Shown: one piece after another, positions 48,189 to 55,553 of the stretch
How positions within the stretch are numbered: position 1 is the stretch's first letter
Layout of the letters: each line of letters opens with the position of its first letter
Source of the DNA: Catelliglobosispora koreensis DSM 44566
GTDB lineage: Bacteria > Actinomycetota > Actinomycetes > Mycobacteriales > Micromonosporaceae
Length of the DNA stretch: 64,000 nt
Direction of reading: 5' to 3'
Assembly: GCF_000379685.1 (NCBI RefSeq)
Contig: NZ_KB903272.1
Coordinates: 186,624-250,623, forward strand
Notes under the pieces: model-generated
What the model was told of the DNA's origin: nothing
The model's input: the letters and a program-made list of their open reading frames with translations, nothing else
The model's database searches: none
Program-made: the position numbers and the translations under genes

Positions 48189-48875
48189 ATGTCACGAACC
48201 CTCCGCGCGCTAGCCGCGCTTTCGATATTCGCGGTCGCCCTGAGCGGTTGCACCAAGAAGAACGAATCTCCCGCGCCTAGTGAGCTGCCTGCGGGTGCGA
48301 CGCTCATGGCCGAGGGCGACAAGGCGATGAGTGACGTCAAGAGTGCTCACTTCACGCTCACCGTTGACGGGACCATCGACGGACTAACGGTCAGCAAGGC
48401 TGAAGGCGACCTGACACGAGAAGGAAACGCTAAAGGTAAGGCCACCATCACGCAGAGTGGGGTCAAGGTCGAGGCCGAGTTCGTGATCGTCGGCCAGACC
48501 GCCTACATCAAGGGCGCGACGGGCGGCTTCACGCCGTTGCCACTGGCCTTCGCGGCGAGCGTCTACGACCCGTCAGCGATCCTCGACCCCCAGCGGGGTG
48601 CCGCCAAGCTGCTGCGCACAGCCAAGAACCCGCAGACAGCCGGGCTGGAAAAGGTTGACGGCAAGGACACGTACAAGGTGACCTTCGAGCCGGACACGAC
48701 CGCGATGGCGGCCGTCATCCCGACCAAGGCCGCCGGAGTCACGGCGGAAGTCTGGCTCGACAAGGACACCAAGAAGATCGCCAAGGCCGCGTTCAAGATC
48801 CCTGGATCCCCGGGCGGCACGATCACGGTGACCTTCTCCAACTACGACGTCCCGGTGACCATCAGTGCGCCCTAG
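48189..48875 (+). CDS. LprG/LppX-family lipoprotein
   Basis: A 228-residue lipoprotein; the signal ends in ALSGC (Cys21). The mature part matches the LppX_LprAFG fold: DVKSAHFTLTVDGTI, KGKATITQSGVKVEAEFVIV, TAYIKGATGGFTPLP and late VWLDKDTKKIAKA. Members bind di- or triacylated lipids in a hydrophobic cavity and carry them across the periplasm. It is coupled (11-bp overlap) to an MFS transporter, as lprG is to P55 (Rv1411c-Rv1410c) in M. tuberculosis. TAGCAT 7 nt before the ATG suggests a leaderless mRNA. Confidence 0.88.
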   Translation: MSRTLRALAALSIFAVALSGCTKKNESPAPSELPAGATLMAEGDKAMSDVKSAHFTLTVDGTIDGLTVSKAEGDLTREGNAKGKATITQSGVKVEAEFVIVGQTAYIKGATGGFTPLPLAFAASVYDPSAILDPQRGAAKLLRTAKNPQTAGLEKVDGKDTYKVTFEPDTTAMAAVIPTKAAGVTAEVWLDKDTKKIAKAAFKIPGSPGGTITVTFSNYDVPVTISAP

Positions 48876-50550
48876 GCTCACCATCGGAGCGGGTGGGCTG
48901 GCTGTCCTCTTAGGAGCGCTCGACGCCTATGTGCTGGTCTCCCTGCTGATCGAAGTCATTACCGATCTCGATATTCCGGTCAACCACCTGGAGCGGGCTA
49001 CCCCGATCATCACGGGGTACCTGCTCGGGTACATCGCTGGCATGCCCCTGCTCGGGCGGCTGTCTGACCGCTACGGCCGCCGTGCCGTCATCATCGCCTG
49101 CCTGGCCGGGTTCGCCGCGGGTTCGGTGATCACCGCGATGGCGACGGACCTTGGCGTGCTCGTGGGCGGCCGTGCGCTGCAAGGTCTCGCCGGCGGTGCG
49201 CTGCTTCCGGTCACCATGGCGCTCGTCGCCGACGTGTTCTCGGCCGAGCGCCGTGCTCCGGCCCTCGGCTGGGTCGGTGCGGCGCAGGAGCTCGGTGCCG
49301 TGCTCGGGCCGCTGTTCGGTGCCGCGGTCGCGGTGTGGATCGGGTGGCGGGGGATCTTCTGGCTCAACGTTCCGCTCGCGGCTGTCTGCGCGATCGCGGT
49401 CTGGGTCGCTCTGCCCCGTGCCTTGGTGGCCGAGCGGCGGGAAAAGGTTGATGTCATTGGTGGTCTGCTGCTGGCCATCGCGTTAGGACTGTTCGTTGGC
49501 GGGCTCTACAACCCCGATCCGGAGAATGCCGTCCTCCCGTCGTGGGGCCTGCCCCTGCTTGGCGGCGGAGCGTTTGCCCTGCTGCTGTTTGTGCTGTGGG
49601 AGTGGCGTGCCCGCACCAAGCTGATGGACACCTCCGGCGTCAGGATGGTTCCGTTCCTGGGTTCGCTGGCCGCGAGCCTCGCCACGGGAGCCGCCCTCAT
49701 GGTGACGCTCGTGGACGTTCAGCTGCTCGCGCAGACCGTGCTCGGCATGACGCCCATCGACGCGACGTGGCTGCTCGTCCGGTTCCTTATCGCGCTGCCC
49801 ATCGGCGCTGTCCTTGGTGGACTGTTGATTCGCTACCTAGGCGAGCGGTTGCTGACCGTCCTCGGGTTGCTTGTCAGCGCGGGGGCCTATCTCCTGATCG
49901 CGAACTGGCCGGCGGATCTGCTTGCGGCGCAATACTTTTCCGGCCTGCCGCGGATCGACACCGATCTCGTCATCGCCGGGCTAGGTCTCGGCTTGGTCAT
50001 CGCCCCGCTTTCAGCGGTCGTGCTGCGGGTCGTCCCCTCGGCGCAGCACGGCATCGCGTCAGCGGCGGTGGTCGTCGCCCGCATGATGGGCATGCTCGTT
50101 GGCGTGGCCGCCTTGTCAGCGTGGGGATTCCACCGTTTCCGTGAGCTGACCGCCACCCTGAACACGCCGTTGCCGTTCGGCATCAGCGAGTCAGAGTTCG
50201 TCAAGCAGATGGCGATCTACGAGGCGGCGCTGAAAACCGCGCTGCGCACGGAATATCGCGAGATCTTCCTGGCGACCGCGGTCATCTGTGTGCTGGGTGC
50301 GTTAGCTGGGCTGTTGCTCGGCGGGCGTCATGCCGCTCGCGCTCATGAGCCGGGGGAGGTCCCGGGACCGCACGGCCAGCAGGGAAACCTTGCCGCCGTT
50401 GGTGAGAGCCGCGACGCCACGGCCCCGCTGATCGCTGGTAAGCGCGGCGACCTCCGGCCACAGCACAACGACCTTGCCAAACAGGGACTTGACCCGCAAA
50501 CCGGCAGAGTTGACGTCCGTGCCGACGCGGAGCAAGAACAAGATCGCTAG
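48865..50550 (+). CDS. P55-like MFS transporter (DHA2 type)
   Basis: A 561-residue, 14-helix major facilitator. It has the loop 2-3 motif GRLSDRYGRRAVI and GALLPVTMALVADVFSAERR. It begins with GTG inside the end of the LprG-like gene, so the two are co-translated and probably export lipid or drug together, as LprG and P55 do. After the last helix an extra hydrophilic tail of about 70 residues runs antisense to the PH-domain gene. That tail is unlike P55 (about 518 residues) and has the look of a shadow frame, though no earlier stop exists. Confidence 0.88.
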   Translation: MRPRLTIGAGGLAVLLGALDAYVLVSLLIEVITDLDIPVNHLERATPIITGYLLGYIAGMPLLGRLSDRYGRRAVIIACLAGFAAGSVITAMATDLGVLVGGRALQGLAGGALLPVTMALVADVFSAERRAPALGWVGAAQELGAVLGPLFGAAVAVWIGWRGIFWLNVPLAAVCAIAVWVALPRALVAERREKVDVIGGLLLAIALGLFVGGLYNPDPENAVLPSWGLPLLGGGAFALLLFVLWEWRARTKLMDTSGVRMVPFLGSLAASLATGAALMVTLVDVQLLAQTVLGMTPIDATWLLVRFLIALPIGAVLGGLLIRYLGERLLTVLGLLVSAGAYLLIANWPADLLAAQYFSGLPRIDTDLVIAGLGLGLVIAPLSAVVLRVVPSAQHGIASAAVVVARMMGMLVGVAALSAWGFHRFRELTATLNTPLPFGISESEFVKQMAIYEAALKTALRTEYREIFLATAVICVLGALAGLLLGGRHAARAHEPGEVPGPHGQQGNLAAVGESRDATAPLIAGKRGDLRPQHNDLAKQGLDPQTGRVDVRADAEQEQDR

Positions 50551-50664
50551 CGCGGGGATCAGGGCCACGTACCAGTAGCCATCAGGACCGAAGGCGAAGA
50601 TCGCCACGAAGAGGGCGAGAAAGGCGGTCAGCAGCAGCGGAGTGGGGTATCTGAACCTGGTCAC
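50302..50664 (-). CDS. PH-domain membrane protein
   Basis: A 120-residue protein with two adjacent membrane helices (about 9-45) and a small bacterial PH-like domain: GTDVNSAGLRVKSLFGKVVVLWPEV, typical of short actinobacterial proteins with an N-terminal hairpin. Function unknown. Its last 83 codons lie antisense to the end of the MFS gene (249-bp convergent overlap). Confidence 0.8.
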   Translation of the reverse strand: MTRFRYPTPLLLTAFLALFVAIFAFGPDGYWYVALIPALAILFLLRVGTDVNSAGLRVKSLFGKVVVLWPEVAALTSDQRGRGVAALTNGGKVSLLAVRSRDLPRLMSASGMTPAEQQPS

Positions 50665-50722
50665 GGCCCCTAGTCTGGCATGCTCGCTGGTGTGTGTCGT
50701 AGGTCACCGGCATACTGTGGCG

Positions 50723-51814
50723 GTGACCGTCCTTCTGCTGATTGGTACCGCTAAGGGCCTATTTCTGGCCCGCCGGGAACGTGTGGGAGACGCCTGGCAA
50801 GTCAGCGTCCCCCACTTCCCGATGACCGGGATTTACGCCGTGGGCATCGACAACCGCGGCGCTAAGCCACGTCTGCTCGCCAGTGTCGAAAGCTCCCACT
50901 TCGGCCCGAGCGTCGCCGTGAGCGATGACCTTGGGGCCTCGTGGCGTGAGCCGGAGGAGGCTCCCGTCTCCTTCCCGAAAGAAACGGAAACGTCTCTAGA
51001 GCGCGTCTGGGCATTCGCCCCTGGAGCCGCTAGCTCTCCTGAAGTCGTCTGGGCTGGCTCGCAGCCCTCGGCCCTGTTCAAGTCCGAAAACGGCGGCGTG
51101 AGCTATGAGCTGGTGCGCAGCCTGTGGGATCACCCGCACCGGCCCAACTGGGGTGCCGGGTTCGGCGGCCAGGCCATCCACTCGATCCTGCCGCACCCGG
51201 CCGACGCGCAGCGCGTCGTCGTGGCGATGTCGACCGGTGGCGTCTACCGCACTGTCGATGGCGGACAGACCTGGGCTCCGGGCAACGTTGGCATCCAGGC
51301 CACCTTCATGCCCGAGCCGGAGCGCTTCCCCGAATATGGCCAGTGTGTGCACAAGATCGCGCGCGACGCCGAGAACCCTGAGCGGCTCTACGCGCAAAAC
51401 CACCACGGTGTCTACCGTTCCGATGACGATGGCCAAACGTGGGTGTCCATTGCCGACGGTCTGCCCAGCGATTTCGGCTTCCCGATCGTGGCGCACCCCA
51501 GCAAGGGCAACACTTTGTGGAATTTCCCGCTCGTGGCCGACGCGTCCCGGTTCCCGGTCGAGAACAAATGCCAGGTGTTCCGCTCGTCAGACGCGGGCGA
51601 GACCTGGCAGGCGCAATCTCACGGGCTGCCGCACGCGCCGTTCTACGCCACGGTTTTGCGTGACGCGATGTGCACCGATAACGGATCTCCGGCCGGCGTC
51701 TACTTCGGCGCCCGCACCGGGGAAGTCTTCGCCAGTGCCGACGAAGGGGAGAGCTGGTCCCTCGTCGCCTCGCACCTGCCTGACGTCCTGTGCGTCCGGG
51801 CGATCACGCTATGA
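50723..51814 (+). CDS. BNR/sialidase-like beta-propeller protein
   Basis: A 363-residue protein of repeated Asp-box (BNR) units such as SDDLGASW, TVDGGQTW, SDDDGQTW, SSDAGETW and SADEGESW, giving a six- or seven-bladed propeller of the exo-alpha-sialidase/YCF48-like type. It has no signal peptide. Catalytic residues of true sialidases cannot be seen, so a hydrolase name would be unsafe. It overlaps the next gene (ATGA). In actinobacteria this protein is often encoded next to a MoaD-like protein, as here. Confidence 0.82.
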   Translation: MTVLLLIGTAKGLFLARRERVGDAWQVSVPHFPMTGIYAVGIDNRGAKPRLLASVESSHFGPSVAVSDDLGASWREPEEAPVSFPKETETSLERVWAFAPGAASSPEVVWAGSQPSALFKSENGGVSYELVRSLWDHPHRPNWGAGFGGQAIHSILPHPADAQRVVVAMSTGGVYRTVDGGQTWAPGNVGIQATFMPEPERFPEYGQCVHKIARDAENPERLYAQNHHGVYRSDDDGQTWVSIADGLPSDFGFPIVAHPSKGNTLWNFPLVADASRFPVENKCQVFRSSDAGETWQAQSHGLPHAPFYATVLRDAMCTDNGSPAGVYFGARTGEVFASADEGESWSLVASHLPDVLCVRAITL

Positions 51815-52479
51815 CAACGGTTCTCATCCCAGGAGCGCTCCGGTCCGAAGTGGACGGAGCCTCCCGGGTCACCGTTGACGCTCACGGCACTTTGCGTGCC
51901 GTGCTCGATGAGGTGGATTCCCGCTGGCCCCGGCTCGGCCGGCGGATCCGTGATGAGCAGGGCGAGCTGCGCCGTTACGTCAACGTTTATGTCGATGGAG
52001 AGGACTGCCGCGTGCTTTCTGGTCAGGAGACTGAGGTGGCGGCCAACGCCGAAGTGCAAGTCATCCCCTCGGTCGCGGGCGGTGCTGACTTCGACGGTGA
52101 CGCGATCCTCGCCGCTAACTTCGCGCCCTGGGTGCAGGAACTTGGGCTGACCGTTGAGGAAGCCGGGCCCGACTTCGCGACCCTGCGGTTGCCTTGGTCG
52201 GACAAGCTCGCCCGCGAAGGCGGCGCGATGTCGGGGCAAGCGCTCATGGCGGCGGCTGACACGGCGACCGTGATCGCCATCAGCTCGGCCAAGGGTGGCT
52301 TCGGTCCGATGACGACAGTGCAACTGTCGACGACCTTTCAGCGGCCCGTTATCGGCAAGGATGTCCTGGTGACGTCCCGTCTGACGAAGCTTGGCCGCAG
52401 CCTGGCCTTCGCCGAGATCACGATGACGGCTGGCGATGCGTTGGTAGCACAAGCCACGACTGTGTACGCCATACTCTGA
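51811..52479 (+). CDS. MoaD/ThiS-like domain fused to PaaI-type thioesterase
   Basis: A 222-residue fusion. Residues 1-92 are a beta-grasp MoaD/ThiS-like domain (TTVLIPGALRSEVDG, RRYVNVYVDGEDCR, VQVIPSVAGG) ending in the Gly-Gly that is normally the free C terminus. Instead of a stop the frame runs into a hotdog thioesterase (about 100-222): ANFAPWVQELGL, REGGAMSGQALMAAADTATV and TTVQLSTTFQRPV. The thioesterase should hydrolyse an acyl-CoA. It is translationally coupled to the BNR protein. Confidence 0.85.
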   Translation: MTTVLIPGALRSEVDGASRVTVDAHGTLRAVLDEVDSRWPRLGRRIRDEQGELRRYVNVYVDGEDCRVLSGQETEVAANAEVQVIPSVAGGADFDGDAILAANFAPWVQELGLTVEEAGPDFATLRLPWSDKLAREGGAMSGQALMAAADTATVIAISSAKGGFGPMTTVQLSTTFQRPVIGKDVLVTSRLTKLGRSLAFAEITMTAGDALVAQATTVYAIL

Positions 52480-52498
52480 CAATCTATGATCCATCACC

Positions 52499-52894
52499 AT
52501 GACTACTCCTCAGAGCGGCCAGCTGCGCATCACCACCAAGTACCACTGGCTCGCGTTCACCCTGGCGATGTTCGCGCCTCGTGCGGTCATCAATGGCCAC
52601 GAAGTCAGGCTCGCCTGGGGTGAGAACGTTCTTCCGGCACCCGCCGGGATTCACCAGATCACCATCTTCATTCAGTACCTGTGGAAGTTCGGCGAGGCGA
52701 CGATCACCGTCGACAACACTCAAGTCGTGCCGACGGTTTACTACTCGGCGCCCGTCATCAACTTCATCAAGGGCGCCATCGGTTTTGAGCCGCAGAAGTT
52801 CCCGGGACTAGTGGCCTCGCTCATCATCTCGGGCGCGTTCCTGCTGATCGCCCTGTTCTGCTGCTGCGGATCAGTGCTCTTCAACGGCAACTAG
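52499..52894 (+). CDS. Small membrane protein of unknown function
   Basis: A 131-residue protein with an N-terminal soluble beta-rich part (ITTKYHWLAFTLAMFAPRAV ... VRLAWGENVLPAPAGIHQI) and one C-terminal membrane helix (about 103-123) rich in Leu and Cys (CCCG). TATGAT 8 nt before the ATG supports a leaderless promoter. I do not recognise a named family. The 3' end overlaps the convergent gene by 24 bp. Confidence 0.75.
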   Translation: MTTPQSGQLRITTKYHWLAFTLAMFAPRAVINGHEVRLAWGENVLPAPAGIHQITIFIQYLWKFGEATITVDNTQVVPTVYYSAPVINFIKGAIGFEPQKFPGLVASLIISGAFLLIALFCCCGSVLFNGN

Positions 52895-53440
52895 ATCGCT
52901 CCAGAACGGCACCCTGTCCGCAGGCGTGAGTTTGGCTTCCATGTCTTCGGAGCCAAACTCACGCCTTAGATATTCTTCGATCGTGCTGCCGTAGACGATC
53001 ACATCCGTTTGCACCACCGAAAAAACCGGCAGGTTCGGCTGCGGCAACGCCGGGCTATATCTATGACCATATATGGGTACTAGCAACGGCGCGCTCTGCA
53101 CCTTCGACTTAGCCAGGCGCAGCGCCTCTTTCAGTTCCGCGGGTCGGCGCCCCCACGAGCGGTGCCAGAATCCGTTCTCCTCAACGTCAAACAGCACACC
53201 TTCGACCGGTTCGGCTAGCCGTTGCTTGAGTTCTTCAGGCTCCGCGCCCCGCCAGTCAGGCCACCTCCCGCCGCGCGGAAGTCCACTGGCCAGCAGCACG
53301 CGATGGTCGGCGTTGAACGAGAACTTCAGCCCTCCCTCAATGCGGCGGAATTCCGTCTGCGACAGACCGTCATCGACCGCGATCCGCAGCTCCGACCACA
53401 GCTTTTTCGCCTGCCCCAGCGTCAGTCCCATGGCCGTCAT
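52871..53440 (-). CDS. Conserved hypothetical protein, SMI1/KNR4-like region
   Basis: A 189-residue protein; start taken at the ATG at 53440 preceded by AGGGGA. Conserved segments: HRVLLASGLPRGGRWPDWRG, EGVLFDVEENGFWHRSWG, LVPIYGHRYSPALP and QTDVIVYGSTIEEYL. This pattern recurs in actinobacterial hypothetical proteins and resembles SMI1/KNR4 (SUKH) proteins, which include immunity proteins, but the assignment is weak. An open frame continues upstream through the 93-bp repeats; I do not consider that part coding. Confidence 0.75.
   Translation of the reverse strand: MTAMGLTLGQAKKLWSELRIAVDDGLSQTEFRRIEGGLKFSFNADHRVLLASGLPRGGRWPDWRGAEPEELKQRLAEPVEGVLFDVEENGFWHRSWGRRPAELKEALRLAKSKVQSAPLLVPIYGHRYSPALPQPNLPVFSVVQTDVIVYGSTIEEYLRREFGSEDMEAKLTPADRVPFWSDLVAVEEH
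52922..52966. terminator. Perfect 16-bp hairpin inside the 3' part of a gene
   Basis: AGGCGTGAGTTTGGCT (52922-52937) and AGCCAAACTCACGCCT (52951-52966) pair without mismatch around a 13-base loop. It lies 28 bp past the stop of the plus-strand gene, and within the minus-strand coding sequence. No T tract. Probably ends the plus-strand transcript. Confidence 0.6.
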
Positions 53441-53495
53441 TGTCCCCTGGCCTTCCCTGTCGCGCGGCGATTCCCTTGGCGTGTGCTTGCGTGCC

Positions 53496-53842
53496 GCTTT
53501 GCTCTGCACCGATAGGGGCAGTTTTATGCGTTCCGTGCGCCATCTTCGGGAGTTCCGTGTGCGCGGGTCGGGGTGTGTGCGCTGCGTTGCTTTGCTCTGC
53601 ACCCATAGGGGCGGTTTTATGCGTTCCGTGCGCCATCTTCGGGAGTTCCGTGTGCGCAGGTCGGAGTGTGTGCGCCGCGTTGCTTTGCTCTGCACCGATA
53701 GGGGCAGTTTTATGCGTTCCATGCGTCGCCTTCGGGAGTTCCGTGTGCGCAGGTCGGGGTGTGTGCACCGCGTCGCTTTGCTCTGCACCGATAGGGGCAG
53801 TTTTATGCGCGGGATCTTCGCCTCTATAGGTGCAGAGCAAAG
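53496..53842. repeat. 93-bp tandem repeat array closed by an inverted copy
   Basis: Units begin at 53496, 53589, 53682 and 53775, exactly 93 bp apart; the fourth is cut after about 35 bp. Each starts GCTTTGCTCTGCACC(G/C)ATAG. At 53824-53842 the complement of the unit head appears (CTATAGGTGCAGAGCAAAG, 18 of 19), so the last unit can fold into a hairpin. It fills the 420-bp gap between 53440 and 53860; I see no gene in the gap. Confidence 0.9.
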
Positions 53843-53859
53843 GCGCGGGAAAGGCGACG

Positions 53860-54561
53860 TCAGCGGCCAGCAAGGACAGGCTGGCGGACCTCGCGCACGC
53901 TGGCGCCGGCCGGAGGTTCGCGACGTAGCAGGAGTAGCGACACGGCTGTTATCCACGTGAAGCCGATCGTGACGGTGATTCGCTGGATAAGCCCGGCGAC
54001 GTCCACGAGACCTTTGGCTTGGGTGAAGCCTACGCTGCACACGAAGAACAGGGTGAGGAACAGCGCTCCACTCAGGACGGAGTAAAGCGCCCAGCCCTTC
54101 TGCCCAGCCTTGGCGAACCGTCGCGTTAGCACCCAGCAAGCCAAAGGAACCGAGAGAAAGCCCAAGAGCGAGAACAGGTCGTGCAGGGTTCCTGCTGTGG
54201 TCATCGGATCGGGCATTGGCGGCGTGCCCGGGGGATAGCCGCTGACTGGATCGGCCTCGAACACGCCAGCCCCGATGAGCCCGATGCCCCAGAGGCCGAC
54301 GAAGAGCGGCCCGAAGACGGAACCTCGTTTGCCGGGTTTCAGGGCGATCCGCCAGCCGAATGCGGCCATCGTCACAAGCACGCCCGTGACGAGGAAGTTG
54401 ACCGTCTGGGTCCAGCCGAAGGGCCCGTTCGCCAGCGAGCTGACCGCATGCCGCATCGGGTTGTAGCTGTCGCGAGTCGCGCCCTCAATCAAAAACGCGA
54501 GGACGAACAGGGGTCCTGCGAGCGCGCCGCATATCAACAGGAGTCGCTTCATGTTTGTCAA
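53860..54561 (-). CDS. DUF998 membrane protein
   Basis: A 233-residue DUF998 protein with six helices (LLLICGALAGPLFVLAFL at the N terminus). The conserved external loop is SYNPMRHAVSSLANGPFGW, and FEADPVSGYPPGTP follows the third helix. The frame allows a TTG at 54561 or an ATG at 54552; two palindromic operator-like sites overlap this start region. Function unknown. The regulator gene at 54604 lies directly upstream on the same strand. Confidence 0.88.
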   Translation of the reverse strand: MTNMKRLLLICGALAGPLFVLAFLIEGATRDSYNPMRHAVSSLANGPFGWTQTVNFLVTGVLVTMAAFGWRIALKPGKRGSVFGPLFVGLWGIGLIGAGVFEADPVSGYPPGTPPMPDPMTTAGTLHDLFSLLGFLSVPLACWVLTRRFAKAGQKGWALYSVLSGALFLTLFFVCSVGFTQAKGLVDVAGLIQRITVTIGFTWITAVSLLLLRREPPAGASVREVRQPVLAGR

Positions 54562-54600
54562 CTTTAGTTGACGATCTGTGGTGCGTCAACTAAAGTTGAC
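54557..54600. promoter_or_regulatory. Twin palindromic operators at the DUF998 start
   Basis: GTCAACTTTAGTTGAC (54557-54572) and GTCAACTAAAGTTGAC (54585-54600) are 16-bp palindromes except for their central pair, and each is the complement of the other. Centres are 28 bp apart. They lie between the MmyB-like regulator gene and the DUF998 gene and cover the start of the latter. Confidence 0.7.
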
Positions 54601-54603
54601 GAA

Positions 54604-55452
54604 TCAGCTCACTAAGCGCAGAGGTGCCCGCTGCCAATTCAAGTCATCGAGCGCTGCGGTGGTCGCGGCGTCAGCCGGCACATAGATGAGTAGACGCTGG
54701 TCGTCGTCGGCGGGAAGCTCCAGCGTTTCGTAAGCGAGCCGAAGTGGGCCCACGTCTGGGTGCTGAAACCGAATCACGCCACTGGGTTTGGGCAGTCCCG
54801 GCAGGCTAGCCACCCGCGCGGTGAACGCCTCGCCCGCGGTGACGGTCAGCTCATCGGCCAGCCCGGCCACGTGGCGGTCGATCCGGAACGGTCCCTGCTT
54901 CAGTGTCGCGACCTGATCGTCGGCCACGTGATCCCAGTCGGGAAAGACCTCCCGCGCCCTGGCGTCCGTAAACACGAACCGGGCGAAGTTGGGGCGCTCG
55001 CCGTCGAGCAGACCGGCCGGGCGAGCGAGACGGCCGAAACCGTCTGTGTACGCCACCATGTCGTTGAGACGGTTGAGAAGAACCGCAGGCGTTGGTTCGA
55101 GCCGGTCCAGAATCGCTTGCACCGCAGGGCGAATCGTCTCGGCCGGCGCTGACTCGCCACGGCAGTTGAAGCCCGGGCCGGGCGCCTTCGTCAACCGGTG
55201 CAAATGAATGCGCTCGTGCCCGGACAGTCGCAACGCGCCCGCGAGCGCCGACAACACTTGCGGCGACGGGTGGCGATCGCGACCCTGCTCCAGTCGCGTG
55301 ACGTATTCGACGCTCACGCCGGCGAGCGTCGCGACTTCGGAGCGGCGCAAGCCGGTGGTGCGCCTGCGGCTCCCAGGCGGCAATCCGGCCTCGGCGGGCG
55401 TCAAGGCTTCCCGTCTTGTGCGCAGGAACAGACCCAGCTCGTTATCGCTCAC
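54604..55452 (-). CDS. XRE-family regulator with MmyB-like ligand domain
   Basis: A 282-residue regulator. The N-terminal helix-turn-helix has the usual LGLFLRTRREAL opening, TGLRRSEVATLAGVSVEYV and RLEQGRDRHPSPQVL. The C-terminal part (about 105-280) is the MmyB-like PAS-type domain with LLNRLNDMVAYTDGF, thought to bind a lipid or fatty acid. It is divergent from the FAD oxidoreductase gene, a common pairing in actinobacteria, and precedes the DUF998 gene. Confidence 0.92.
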   Translation of the reverse strand: MSDNELGLFLRTRREALTPAEAGLPPGSRRRTTGLRRSEVATLAGVSVEYVTRLEQGRDRHPSPQVLSALAGALRLSGHERIHLHRLTKAPGPGFNCRGESAPAETIRPAVQAILDRLEPTPAVLLNRLNDMVAYTDGFGRLARPAGLLDGERPNFARFVFTDARAREVFPDWDHVADDQVATLKQGPFRIDRHVAGLADELTVTAGEAFTARVASLPGLPKPSGVIRFQHPDVGPLRLAYETLELPADDDQRLLIYVPADAATTAALDDLNWQRAPLRLVS

Positions 55453-55553
55453 CGTTTGAACCTAGCGCGCCTGTGGCCGACGATGGTGGCCCTGTCACTA
55501 CCACCATAAGCACGGCCTTCCTAGTACCGGCTGGGCGAACGACAGTCGATCGC

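Noticed and set aside
53496-53842. CRISPR array
   Set aside because: The 93-bp units are contiguous and near-identical over their whole length; there are no unique spacers and no cas genes nearby.
53073-53960. Plus-strand repeat protein opposite the hypothetical gene
   Set aside because: It has no ribosome site or recognisable domain and mirrors both the minus-strand gene and the tandem array.
52871-54139. 422-residue protein running through the 93-bp repeats
   Set aside because: The repeat part has no homology-like motifs and is open in several frames only because the unit is a multiple of 3. A good start with ribosome site exists at 53440 and fits the conserved region.
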